From contig NZ_RJSE01000007.1 in NCBI RefSeq assembly GCF_003725695.1, positions 1,490,508 through 1,554,507 of the forward strand: DNA of 64,000 nt, in the 5' to 3' direction. Shown one piece after another: positions 57,565 through 64,000 of the stretch; the stretch's first letter is position 1; each line of letters starts with the position of its first letter. The translations under genes were made by a program, and so were the position numbers. The DNA is from Nocardioides marmoriginsengisoli. Lineage in GTDB: Bacteria; Actinomycetota; Actinomycetes; Propionibacteriales; Nocardioidaceae. Below the pieces are notes generated by a model. It made no database searches. It saw only the letters and a list, made by a program, of their open reading frames with translations, and was not told where the DNA came from.

Positions 57565-59040
57565 CTACTGCAGCGCCGCGGTCAGCCGCATCACGTTGTC
57601 CAGGTACTTCAGCCGGGCCGGCCGTCGCGACCACTCGTCGAGCGTCAGCGTCCGGGACAGCGACCGGTAGTGGTCCTCGACGGTCCGCATCCGGCGGACC
57701 ACGTCCTCGCCGAGCATCAGCAGCGAGACCTCGTAGTTCAGCGCGAACGAGCGCAGGTCCATGTTGCTCGACCCGATCACCGCGACGTCGTCGTCGATGG
57801 TGAAGTGCTTCGAGTGCAGCACGTACGGCGCGGGGTAGAGCCGGACGGTGATGCCGGCCTCGAGCAGGGCGCGGTAGTACGACGACTGGGCGTGCCCGAC
57901 CATGAACTGGTCGGACTCCTCGCTGACGAAGAGCTCCACCTCGACGCCGCGCTGGGCTGCTGTCGTGACGGCGTACAGCAGCGACTCGTCGGGGACGAAG
58001 TACGGGCTGGTCAGCGAGATCCGGCGCTCGGCCGCGTAGATCAGGCTGGTGAACATCCGCAGGTTGTTCTCGGTGTCGTAGCCGGGACCGCTCGGCACCA
58101 CCTGGGCGAGGACGCCGGCCGCGTCGACGTCCGCACTGCCCGGCGCGGTCCGGACCCGGACCTCCAGAGGCTCGCCGCTCTCCAGCAACCAGTCGGAGGC
58201 GAACACCGCGTCGAGCTCGGCGACGACCGGGCCTTCGAGCCGCACCATCAGCTCGACCCACGCGCGGCCGACCTTGTGGTTCTTCGGCTTGTTGTAGCCG
58301 GGCTCGGTCAGGTTCTGGGAGCCGGTGAAGCCGACCGACCCGTCGACGACGAGCAGCTTGCGGTGGTTGCGCAGGTCCGGGCGGCGGAACCGGCCGCGCA
58401 ACGGCTCGATCGGGAGCATCGGGTGGTACCTGATCCCGGTGGCGTCGAGGCGGGTCAGCAGGTCCTGGTATCCGGGGATGCCGCGTGAGCCGAGGTGGTC
58501 GAAGAGCAGCCGCACCTCGACGCCGCGCTCGGCCGCCTCGGCGAGGGCATCGAGGAGCGGCTCGGTCACCTCGTCCCAGGCGGTGATGTAGAACTCGACG
58601 TGCACGTACTCGCGGGCCGCGCGGACCGCGGCCGCCATCTCGGTGATCGAGCCGCGGTAGTCCTCGAGCACGGTCACCGCGTTGCCGGGCGTGACGGGCA
58701 ACGAGGTCAGCGTCCGGTTCAGCCGGGTCACGCCGAGCACGCTCGGCCGCAGGTCGGTGCTCGCCTCCGGGACCGCCGCCGTGGCCGCCCGGATCCGTTC
58801 GTTGACCTCGCTCAGCCGGCGGCGCCTGGACTTGCCGACGTGGTTCGACCCGAAGAACCAGAACGCGACCAGCCCGATCAGCGGGGAGAGCAGGACCAGC
58901 AGCAGCCAGGCCATCCCGGTCGAGGGTCGGCGTCCGCCGGGGATCACGCCGAGCGCGACGACCCGCGCGGTCAGGCCCAGCGCCGCCAGGATCACGCCGA
59001 GCAGGGTCAGGTCGGTGGAGGTGTCCCCGGTGGGGCTCAC
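57565..59040 (-). CDS. Cardiolipin synthase (phospholipase D family)
   Basis: 491 residues. Two N-terminal membrane helices (about 8-30 and 42-62) and two HKD phospholipase-D motifs: HRKLLVVDGSVGFTGSQN and HSKHFTIDDDVAVIGSSN. This fits bacterial cardiolipin synthases, which join two phosphatidylglycerols at the membrane. The GTG at 59040 has AAAGGA upstream. Divergent from the following operon. Confidence 0.93.
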   Translation of the reverse strand: MSPTGDTSTDLTLLGVILAALGLTARVVALGVIPGGRRPSTGMAWLLLVLLSPLIGLVAFWFFGSNHVGKSRRRRLSEVNERIRAATAAVPEASTDLRPSVLGVTRLNRTLTSLPVTPGNAVTVLEDYRGSITEMAAAVRAAREYVHVEFYITAWDEVTEPLLDALAEAAERGVEVRLLFDHLGSRGIPGYQDLLTRLDATGIRYHPMLPIEPLRGRFRRPDLRNHRKLLVVDGSVGFTGSQNLTEPGYNKPKNHKVGRAWVELMVRLEGPVVAELDAVFASDWLLESGEPLEVRVRTAPGSADVDAAGVLAQVVPSGPGYDTENNLRMFTSLIYAAERRISLTSPYFVPDESLLYAVTTAAQRGVEVELFVSEESDQFMVGHAQSSYYRALLEAGITVRLYPAPYVLHSKHFTIDDDVAVIGSSNMDLRSFALNYEVSLLMLGEDVVRRMRTVEDHYRSLSRTLTLDEWSRRPARLKYLDNVMRLTAALQ

Positions 59041-59131
59041 GGCGGTCCTTTCGTCGTACGGAGGGGTCTCGGGGTGCCATCATGGCGCTGTCCGAGTGCA
59101 TCCGTGTGCTTGTCGCTCGAAGGAGGACCGG

Positions 59132-60058
59132 TTGGCCGGCCAGAGTCTGATCCGCGTCGTCCTGGTCCGGGGCGCTGTCGCCCTGGTCGCGCTGCTGCTC
59201 CCGCTGGGCATGCTCTCGTCCTGGACCGCGAGCGTCCTCAGCGACACCGACCGGTACGTCGACACGGTGGCTCCGCTCGCCAGCGACCCGGTGGTGAAGA
59301 AGGCGGCGGTCAAGCACCTCACCCGCGAGACGGTCAAGCTGGTCGAGGGTTCCGCCGACGATCCGCGGATCGGTGACGTCCTGCGCCGGCTCGGGTACGA
59401 CGCCCTGGCCGACGCCGTCCGCCCGCAGCTCGAGCGTGCCGTCCGGGCGGTCGTCGTCACGACCGTGGAGAGCCCGTACTTCGCGGACGCGTGGCGGGAG
59501 GCCAACCGGTCCGCCCACGCCCAGCTGGTCGCCGTCCTGGAGGGGCGGCGCGGGGCGATCCTGGACGACGAGGGCCGGGTCAGCATCGAGCTCGGCACCG
59601 TGCTCAACACGATCCGGGCCGCCCTGCAGCGCCAGGGGCTGCCGGTGGGCCTGAGCCGGCTGCCGACGGTGGACACGTCGTTCGCGCTGGTCAAGGCGGA
59701 CGACCTGGACAACGCCCGGTTCGCCTACGAGACGCTGAAGGCGGCCGGGTTCTGGCTGCCGATCGCCTGCCTCGCGGCAGCGGTCCTGGCGCTCGTGCTG
59801 AGCGGCCGGCGCTGGCGGACCCTGCGATCCCTCGGCACCGTCTCCGCAGTCGCGATGATCCTGCTCCTGCTGCTGCTCGCCTGGGTGCGCTCGGCGCTGG
59901 CGGGATCGTCCGGCGACCCCGAGGTCACCCGGGTGATCTGGGACGTGGTCGTCTCCGACCTGCGCTCCGGCGTCCTGGTCGCGATGGTCGTAGGCGCACT
60001 GGTCGCCGTGGGCGCCGGGTGGATGTCCGGCCGTTCCGCGACCGAGGCGGCGTCGTGA
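59132..60058 (+). CDS. Membrane protein of unknown function
   Basis: 308 residues. Helix 1 at about 5-28 (IRVVLVRGAVALVALLLPLG), a roughly 170-residue extracytoplasmic domain (SDTDRYVDTVAPLASDPVVK, AAVKHLTRETVKLVEGSADD), then three helices (about 210-228, 236-255, 275-296). The start TTG at 59132 is chosen because AGGAGG (59121-59126) lies 5 nt upstream. It overlaps the RDD gene by 4 bp (GTGA), so the two act together. Unknown family; the DTDRYV motif with following helical domain occurs in other actinobacterial membrane proteins. Confidence 0.82.
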   Translation: MAGQSLIRVVLVRGAVALVALLLPLGMLSSWTASVLSDTDRYVDTVAPLASDPVVKKAAVKHLTRETVKLVEGSADDPRIGDVLRRLGYDALADAVRPQLERAVRAVVVTTVESPYFADAWREANRSAHAQLVAVLEGRRGAILDDEGRVSIELGTVLNTIRAALQRQGLPVGLSRLPTVDTSFALVKADDLDNARFAYETLKAAGFWLPIACLAAAVLALVLSGRRWRTLRSLGTVSAVAMILLLLLLAWVRSALAGSSGDPEVTRVIWDVVVSDLRSGVLVAMVVGALVAVGAGWMSGRSATEAAS

Positions 60059-60987
60059 CCGGGCCGGAGCAGCAGTCGGTGCTCGGCCGGCTCACCGGCG
60101 CGGTGACCGGCAAGGTGCTCGACACCATCGACCCGGACACCGTGCTGGACCACATCGACGTCAATGCGCTGCTCGACCGGATCGACGTCGACCGGTTGCT
60201 GGACCGGGTCGACGTGGAGCGGCTGCTGGCCCGGGTCGACATCGACAAGCTGCTGGCGACGGCCGACGTCGAGGCGCTGGTCCGGCGCTCCGGCGTACCG
60301 GACATCGTGGCGGCCAGCACCGGCCGGTTCGCCGGGTCGGCGCTGGACCTCGCCCGCCGGCAGGTGCTGGTGGTCGACGTCGTCGCCGGTCAGGTCCTGG
60401 ACGCGCTGCTGCGCCGCAAGCGCCGGATCTGGTCGCACGCGCCGCCGCTGCTGCGGACCGAGGAGCCGCGGGTCGGGGCCGACGGGCGCCTGGACGTCAG
60501 CGGCCGGTACGCCGGCGTGGTGCCGCGGGCGATCGCAGTGCTGGTCGACGCCTGGGCGATGCTGACCGCGGGCACCCTGGTGCTGGCCGGCATCGACTAC
60601 CTCGGGCGCACCGTGCTGGACCGCTCGATCACGGTCGACGCGTCGGCGCCCGGCTGGGTCGCGGCGTTCGTCGCGACCGGGTTCCTGTTCGTCTTCCTCT
60701 GCCTCGAGGTCGCCGGCCGGACGCCCGGCAAGGCGCTGCTCGGCCTGCGGGTGGTCAGCTGGGACGGCAGTCCGCTGCGGCCCGGGGCCGCACTCGCCAG
60801 GACGCTGATGTTCCCGGTCAGCCTCGGCCTGGGCGGACTCGGCTGCCTGCTCGCCGTGGTGCAGCGGGACCGTCGCGCGCTGCACGACCTGGTCGCCCGC
60901 TCGGCCGTGGTCCACGACTGGACCCCGCGTGCCGCAGAGCTGCCGGTCGCCCTCTCGACGTCGTTGCTCGGAGCCTCGATACCCTGA
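60055..60987 (+). CDS. RDD-family membrane protein with N-terminal nonapeptide repeats
   Basis: 310 residues. Residues 21-74 hold six nonapeptide repeats of the type LLDRVDVER (VLDTIDPDT, VLDHIDVNA, LLDRIDVDR, LLDRVDVER, LLARVDIDK, LLATADVEA), an unusual regular acidic/basic pattern. After a linker, residues 165-290 form the RDD domain with the Arg/Asp signature region (GVVPRAIAVLVDAWAML) and EVAGRTPGKALLGLRVV, and about three helices. RDD proteins include transporters (for example of sodium or compatible solutes) and lipid-linked proteins, so the role is open. It overlaps the preceding gene (GTGA). Confidence 0.87.
   Translation: MTGPEQQSVLGRLTGAVTGKVLDTIDPDTVLDHIDVNALLDRIDVDRLLDRVDVERLLARVDIDKLLATADVEALVRRSGVPDIVAASTGRFAGSALDLARRQVLVVDVVAGQVLDALLRRKRRIWSHAPPLLRTEEPRVGADGRLDVSGRYAGVVPRAIAVLVDAWAMLTAGTLVLAGIDYLGRTVLDRSITVDASAPGWVAAFVATGFLFVFLCLEVAGRTPGKALLGLRVVSWDGSPLRPGAALARTLMFPVSLGLGGLGCLLAVVQRDRRALHDLVARSAVVHDWTPRAAELPVALSTSLLGASIP
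60115..60276 (+). repeat. Coding tandem nonapeptide repeat (six copies)
   Basis: Six degenerate 27-bp units encoding LL(D/A)R(I/V)DV(D/E)R inside the RDD gene, followed by the start of a seventh (LVRR). Confidence 0.8.
60980..60985 (+). promoter_or_regulatory. -10 element of rpiB (leaderless)
   Basis: TACCCT lies at the end of the RDD gene and ends 6 nt before the ATG at 60992. Confidence 0.4.
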
Positions 60988-60991
60988 CGCC

Positions 60992-61501
60992 ATGCGCGTG
61001 CACCTGGGATCCGATCATGCCGGCCTCGAGCTCAAGGACCACCTGCTCGGCTGGCTCCGCGACAACGGCCACGAGCCGATCGACCACGGACCGTTCGTGT
61101 ACGACGCCCTCGACGACTACCCGGTCTTCTGCATCCGGGCCGCCGAGGGCGTGGTGAACGACCCGGGCAGCCTCGGCGTCGTGATCGGCGGCTCCGGGAA
61201 CGGTGAGCAGATCGCCGCGAACAAGGTGATCGGCGTCCGCTCGGCCCTCGTCTGGAGCAAGGAGACGGCGGTGCTCGCCCGCGAGCACAACAACGCCAAC
61301 GTGATCTCGGTCGGCGGCCGGATGCACAGCCTGGAGGACATGACGAGCTTCGTCGAGGTCTTCCTGGCGACCCCGTTCACCGACGAGGAGCGGCACGTCC
61401 GGCGGATCGCGATGATGGCCGACTACGAGACCACCCGGGAGCTGCCGCCGCTGCCCGAGTCCGCCGTGGGTCACTTCTCGGACCCGGGCGCGGATGCCTG
61501 A
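60992..61501 (+). CDS. rpiB: Ribose-5-phosphate isomerase B
   Basis: 169 residues converting ribulose-5-P and ribose-5-P in the pentose-phosphate pathway. HLGSDHAGLELKDHLL, DHGPFVYDALDDYPV, VVIGGSGNGEQIAANK, GVRSALVWSKETAVLAREHNNANVISVGGRM. The catalytic base position has Glu72 (in SGNGE), as in mycobacterial RpiB, and no Cys at the E. coli position. Cytosolic dimer. It overlaps the following glycosylase gene by 8 bp. Confidence 0.95.
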   Translation: MRVHLGSDHAGLELKDHLLGWLRDNGHEPIDHGPFVYDALDDYPVFCIRAAEGVVNDPGSLGVVIGGSGNGEQIAANKVIGVRSALVWSKETAVLAREHNNANVISVGGRMHSLEDMTSFVEVFLATPFTDEERHVRRIAMMADYETTRELPPLPESAVGHFSDPGADA

Positions 61502-62330
61502 GGGCCACACCCTCCTCAAGCTCGCGAACGACCTGGACGCCGCGTTCGCCGGCCGGCCGGTCCGGGTCAGCAGCCCCCAGGGCCGGTTCGCGGCCGACGC
61601 GGCGCTGCTCGACGGGGGTGAGGTGGTCCGTGCCGATTCGGCCGGCAAGCACCTGTTCGTCGAGTTCGCCGGCGAGCGCTACCTGCATGTCCACCTGGGC
61701 CTGATCGGGAAGTTCGACCTGTACCCGGGCACGCCGCCGGCCGTCACCGTCGGCCAGGTCCGGGTGCGGCTGCAGAACGAGACCGGGTACGCCGACCTGC
61801 GCGGCGCGACCCAGTGCGACCTGATCGGCGCCGAGAAGCGCGCCGCGATCCTCGACAAGCTCGGTGCGGACCCGCTCAAGCCGGACCCCCAGGCGTGGGA
61901 CCGCGCCTGGACGTGGATCTCGCGGAGCAACCGGCCGATCGGCGACCTGCTGATGGACCAGGGTGTTGTCGCCGGCGTCGGCAACGTCTACCGGGCCGAG
62001 ATCCTCTTCCGGCACAAGATCCACCCGTTGCGTCCCGGCCGGACGCTGCGCCGACCGCAGTTCCAGCGGCTGTGGGCGGACCTGGTCGAGCTGATGGAGT
62101 ACGGCGTGCTGACCGGTCGGATCGACACGGTGCGTCCCGAGCACACCCCGGAGGCGATGGGCAGGCCGCCGCGGAAGGACGACCACGGCGGTGAGGTCTA
62201 CGTGTACCGGCGGTCGGGACAGGAGTGCCTGGTCTGCGGCGCGCGGGTGCGGACCGAGATCCTGGTCGGGCGAAACCTGTTCTGGTGCCCGCGATGCCAG
62301 CCCGTCTTTCGCTCCCGGGCCGTAGGCTGA
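61494..62330 (+). CDS. nei: Fpg/Nei-family DNA glycosylase
   Basis: 278 residues. Catalytic N-terminus PEGHTLLKLAND (Pro2 as nucleophile after Met removal, Glu3), Lys in the SAGKHLFVEF loop, the helix-two-turn-helix around DLLMDQGVVAGVGNVYRAEILF, and the zinc finger (CLVCGARVRTEI, then WCPRCQ). Excises oxidised pyrimidines and nicks the abasic site. Begins with PEGHT as in mycobacterial Nei2 (memory), so Nei-type is more likely than Fpg. The ATG at 61494 lies in the rpiB reading frame end (8-bp overlap), so coupled. Confidence 0.93.
   Translation: MPEGHTLLKLANDLDAAFAGRPVRVSSPQGRFAADAALLDGGEVVRADSAGKHLFVEFAGERYLHVHLGLIGKFDLYPGTPPAVTVGQVRVRLQNETGYADLRGATQCDLIGAEKRAAILDKLGADPLKPDPQAWDRAWTWISRSNRPIGDLLMDQGVVAGVGNVYRAEILFRHKIHPLRPGRTLRRPQFQRLWADLVELMEYGVLTGRIDTVRPEHTPEAMGRPPRKDDHGGEVYVYRRSGQECLVCGARVRTEILVGRNLFWCPRCQPVFRSRAVG
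62323..62328 (+). promoter_or_regulatory. Possible -10 element for the SpoIIE-type gene
   Basis: TAGGCT overlaps the end of the nei gene and gives a predicted leader of about 24 nt that contains the ribosome site before 62359. Confidence 0.35.
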
Positions 62331-62358
62331 CCCAGATCGGAACCGAGGGGGACGAGCG

Positions 62359-63477
62359 ATGCCCGGGATGAGCGACCTCGTCGCAGGTCCCCGCGAGCGC
62401 GCCCGCGCCCGGGTCGTCCGGCTGCAGCGGCAGATGGTCGATTCCGATCACCCGGCCTTCGTGTTCCTGGTGCTGCTGACCGCCGGCCTGGTCGCCGGCG
62501 GCCTGCTCAGCCCGGACGTCGTACCGCAGACGGCGATGTTCCTGCCGATCGTGCTGGCCAGCCTGTGGCTGGGCCCGCGGACGCTGCCGTGGCTGGTCGG
62601 CCTCTGCCTGATCGGCGTGCTGGTCCTGACGCTGGCCCTGCCCGAGATCACCCTGGTCACCGTCGTCCGGGTGCTGATCACGTTCGCGATCGCGCTGCTG
62701 ATCATGGTGACCTCGTTCCGCCGTACCAAGCTGGGCGTGGCCGGTCCGCGGGGCGAGTCGATGTTCGTCGACCTACGGGACCGGATCGCGAACCAGGGCA
62801 CGATCCCCGGTCTGCCGTCCGGCTGGCACGTCGAGTCGGCCTCCCGCTCGGCCGGCGGCACCTCGTTCGGCGGCGACTTCATCGTGGCCAGCAAGGCCAC
62901 CGACGGCTCGACGCTGGACCTGATCGTCGTCGACGTCTCCGGGAAGGGCATCGAGGCCGGCACCCGGTCGCTGCTGCTCTCCGGTGCTTTCGGCGGGCTG
63001 GCCTCCGCGGTCGCGCCGGAACGGTTCCTCTGCGAGGCGAACGAGTACCTGCTGCGCCAGGAGTGGCAGGAGGGCTTCGCCACCGCGATCCACCTGCACC
63101 TGAGCCTGCGCACCGGGGACTTCGAGCTCCGCAAGGCCGGACACCCGCCGGCGGTCTGGCTGCACGCCGGCTCGGGACGCTGGTCGGTGCTCGACTCCGA
63201 CGGACCGGTCCTCGGTCTGATCCCGGACAGCGCCTTCGAGGTCGTCCGCGGCCGGCTGATGCCCGACGACGCTCTGCTGATGTACACCGACGGCCTGGTC
63301 GAGACCGTCAGCCGGGACATCGCCAGCGGTATCGACAAGCTGGCCGGGCGGGGCCAGCTGCTGTTCCCGTCGGGCTACCAGCGCGGCGCCCGGAAGCTGA
63401 TCGACGAGCTGGCCAGCAGCAACGACGACGGAGCCCTCGTGCTCGTTCACCGGCGGTCCTCGCACCTCGCCCACTAA
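62359..63477 (+). CDS. SpoIIE-type PP2C protein phosphatase with membrane region
   Basis: 372 residues. Four to five helices (about 30-50, 55-75, 78-98, 105-125) and a C-terminal SpoIIE/RsbU-like PP2C domain: GGTSFGGDFIV (Asp of metal 1), LIVVDVSGKGIEAG (Asp), FATAIHLHLSLRTGDFELRKAGHPPA and LLMYTDGLVET (Asp). It dephosphorylates an anti-anti-sigma factor or related partner in stress signalling; partner unknown. The ATG at 62359 has GAGGGGGACGAG upstream. Confidence 0.92.
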   Translation: MPGMSDLVAGPRERARARVVRLQRQMVDSDHPAFVFLVLLTAGLVAGGLLSPDVVPQTAMFLPIVLASLWLGPRTLPWLVGLCLIGVLVLTLALPEITLVTVVRVLITFAIALLIMVTSFRRTKLGVAGPRGESMFVDLRDRIANQGTIPGLPSGWHVESASRSAGGTSFGGDFIVASKATDGSTLDLIVVDVSGKGIEAGTRSLLLSGAFGGLASAVAPERFLCEANEYLLRQEWQEGFATAIHLHLSLRTGDFELRKAGHPPAVWLHAGSGRWSVLDSDGPVLGLIPDSAFEVVRGRLMPDDALLMYTDGLVETVSRDIASGIDKLAGRGQLLFPSGYQRGARKLIDELASSNDDGALVLVHRRSSHLAH

Positions 63478-63480
63478 GGT
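63475..63480 (+). promoter_or_regulatory. -10 element upstream of the small ORF and LLM gene
   Basis: TAAGGT overlaps the stop of the phosphatase gene and ends 6 nt before the ATG at 63487, predicting a leaderless mRNA that begins with an 11-codon ORF. Confidence 0.45.
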
Positions 63481-63486
63481 GCCCGC

Positions 63487-63522
63487 ATGCTCGAGCAGGC
63501 CGCCGACGAGAGGCACCCATGA
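63487..63522 (+). CDS. Possible leaderless 11-residue upstream ORF (MLEQAADERHP)
   Basis: ATG-CTC-GAG-CAG-... ends in TGA, where the stop overlaps the ATG of the next gene (ATGA). The -10 TAAGGT 6 nt upstream would make this the first codon of the mRNA. It also contains GAGAGG, the ribosome site for the following gene. Likely a coupling or leader peptide with no function of its own. Confidence 0.4.
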   Translation: MLEQAADERHP

Positions 63523-64000
63523 CCGCGTTCGTGACCCGGTACGACTTCCGCGCGCCGGGGGAGGCCCTGGCCCGGCACCAGGAGATGTTCGCGCGCTGCC
63601 TGGAGCAGGCGTCGTACCTGGAGGAGCACGGGCAGGACGCGATCGTGCTCTCCGAGCACCACGCGACCACCGACGGCTACCTGCCCAGCCCGCTGCTGGC
63701 GGCGTCCGCGGTCGCAGCCCGGACCCGCACCGTCCCGATCTCGGTGGCCGCGCTGCTGGCCAACCTCTACGACCCGATCCGGCTGGCCGAGGACATCGCG
63801 GTCCTGGACCAGCTCTCCGGCGGTCGGGTCAGCTACACGATCGGGCTGGGGTACCGCCCCGAGGAGTACGCGATGTTCGGAGCGCCGTGGGAGACCCGCG
63901 GGGCCGACATCGAGTCCGCGATCGGGGTCCTGCGGCAGGCCTGGACCGGCGAGCCGTTCGACTACCGGGGGCGCACCGTGCGGGTGCTGCCGACGCCGTA
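63519..64000 (+). CDS. Luciferase-like (LLM) flavin-dependent monooxygenase, 5' part
   Basis: First 160 residues of a longer protein that runs off the window. TIM-barrel LLM family: QASYLEEHGQDAIVLSEHHATTDGYLPSPLLAASAVAARTRTV, LLANLYDPIRLAEDIAVLDQLSGGRVSYTIGLGYRPEEY and FGAPWETRG. Uses reduced FMN or F420; the group cannot be decided from this half. ATG at 63519 with GAGAGG 6 nt upstream and a 4-bp overlap with a small upstream ORF. Confidence 0.92.
   Translation, partial: MTAFVTRYDFRAPGEALARHQEMFARCLEQASYLEEHGQDAIVLSEHHATTDGYLPSPLLAASAVAARTRTVPISVAALLANLYDPIRLAEDIAVLDQLSGGRVSYTIGLGYRPEEYAMFGAPWETRGADIESAIGVLRQAWTGEPFDYRGRTVRVLPTP

Overview
The window is chromosomal DNA of a high-G+C actinobacterium. 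The evidence is GC-rich codon usage throughout, frequent GTG and TTG starts, TAnnnT -10 elements, a mycothiol-linked Rv2466c-type protein, the orn/MauE/DsbA-like and rph-rdgB-tRNA-Leu-bcp neighbourhoods, and an SsbB-type second SSB. A member of the Nocardioidaceae (Nocardioides-like) is my best guess, but this is inference from gene style and not from any search. I see no phage, insertion sequence, CRISPR array or rRNA operon. The window carries about 60 protein genes and four tRNA genes (Leu-TAG, Lys-CTT, His-GTG, Arg-TCT, all on the minus strand).

Layout: 1-1279 is the end of an ABC-2 exporter. 1354-4031 holds nucleotide and RNA housekeeping (rph, rdgB), a peroxiredoxin, and a DUF3618/GroES-like pair. 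4167-7701 is a three-gene overlapping operon around a secreted protein with two SGNH hydrolase domains. 7698-15310 holds a membrane histidine kinase, a beta-propeller protein divergent from a TetR/QsdR-type regulator, and a tandem pair of secreted endonuclease/phosphatase-fold proteins. 15533-22403 holds an FAD oxidoreductase, pirin, oligoribonuclease, a MauE/DsbA-like pair and an adenosine-deaminase-family protein. 22880-28496 holds a fused desaturase-reductase-ferredoxin, an orphan membrane protein and two secretory-lipase genes. 28497-36825 holds an Xaa-Pro peptidase, a PrsW-type protease, two dynamin-like GTPases, an SSB and EttA. 36829-49424 holds a MarR/YceI divergent pair, a thiolase and thioesterase around a KstR-like site, a truncated haemoglobin, a very large membrane protein, an MscS channel, aminopeptidase N and a secreted CHAP protein.

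The most interesting block is 49426-53072 (minus strand). It encodes a 50-residue double-glycine peptide, a PpiC/SurA-like protein and a C39-peptidase ABC exporter that carries a degenerate cyclic-nucleotide-binding domain at its N-terminus. It reads as a compact peptide-secretion (bacteriocin or signal) system with no modification enzyme beside it. It is followed by metG, a YrdB/LURP divergent pair, an alpha/beta hydrolase, cardiolipin synthase, an operon with an RDD protein bearing nonapeptide repeats, rpiB, a Nei-type glycosylase, a SpoIIE-type phosphatase and the start of a luciferase-like monooxygenase.

Two genome-scale habits stand out. More than twenty start codons have a TAnnnT hexamer 6-8 nt upstream, which predicts leaderless mRNAs as a common mode. 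Convergent genes are also packed with overlaps or gaps of only -4 to +3 nt at seven junctions, leaving no room for terminators. Candidate operators include a MarR-type palindrome shared by the pirin and yceI genes about 20 kb apart.
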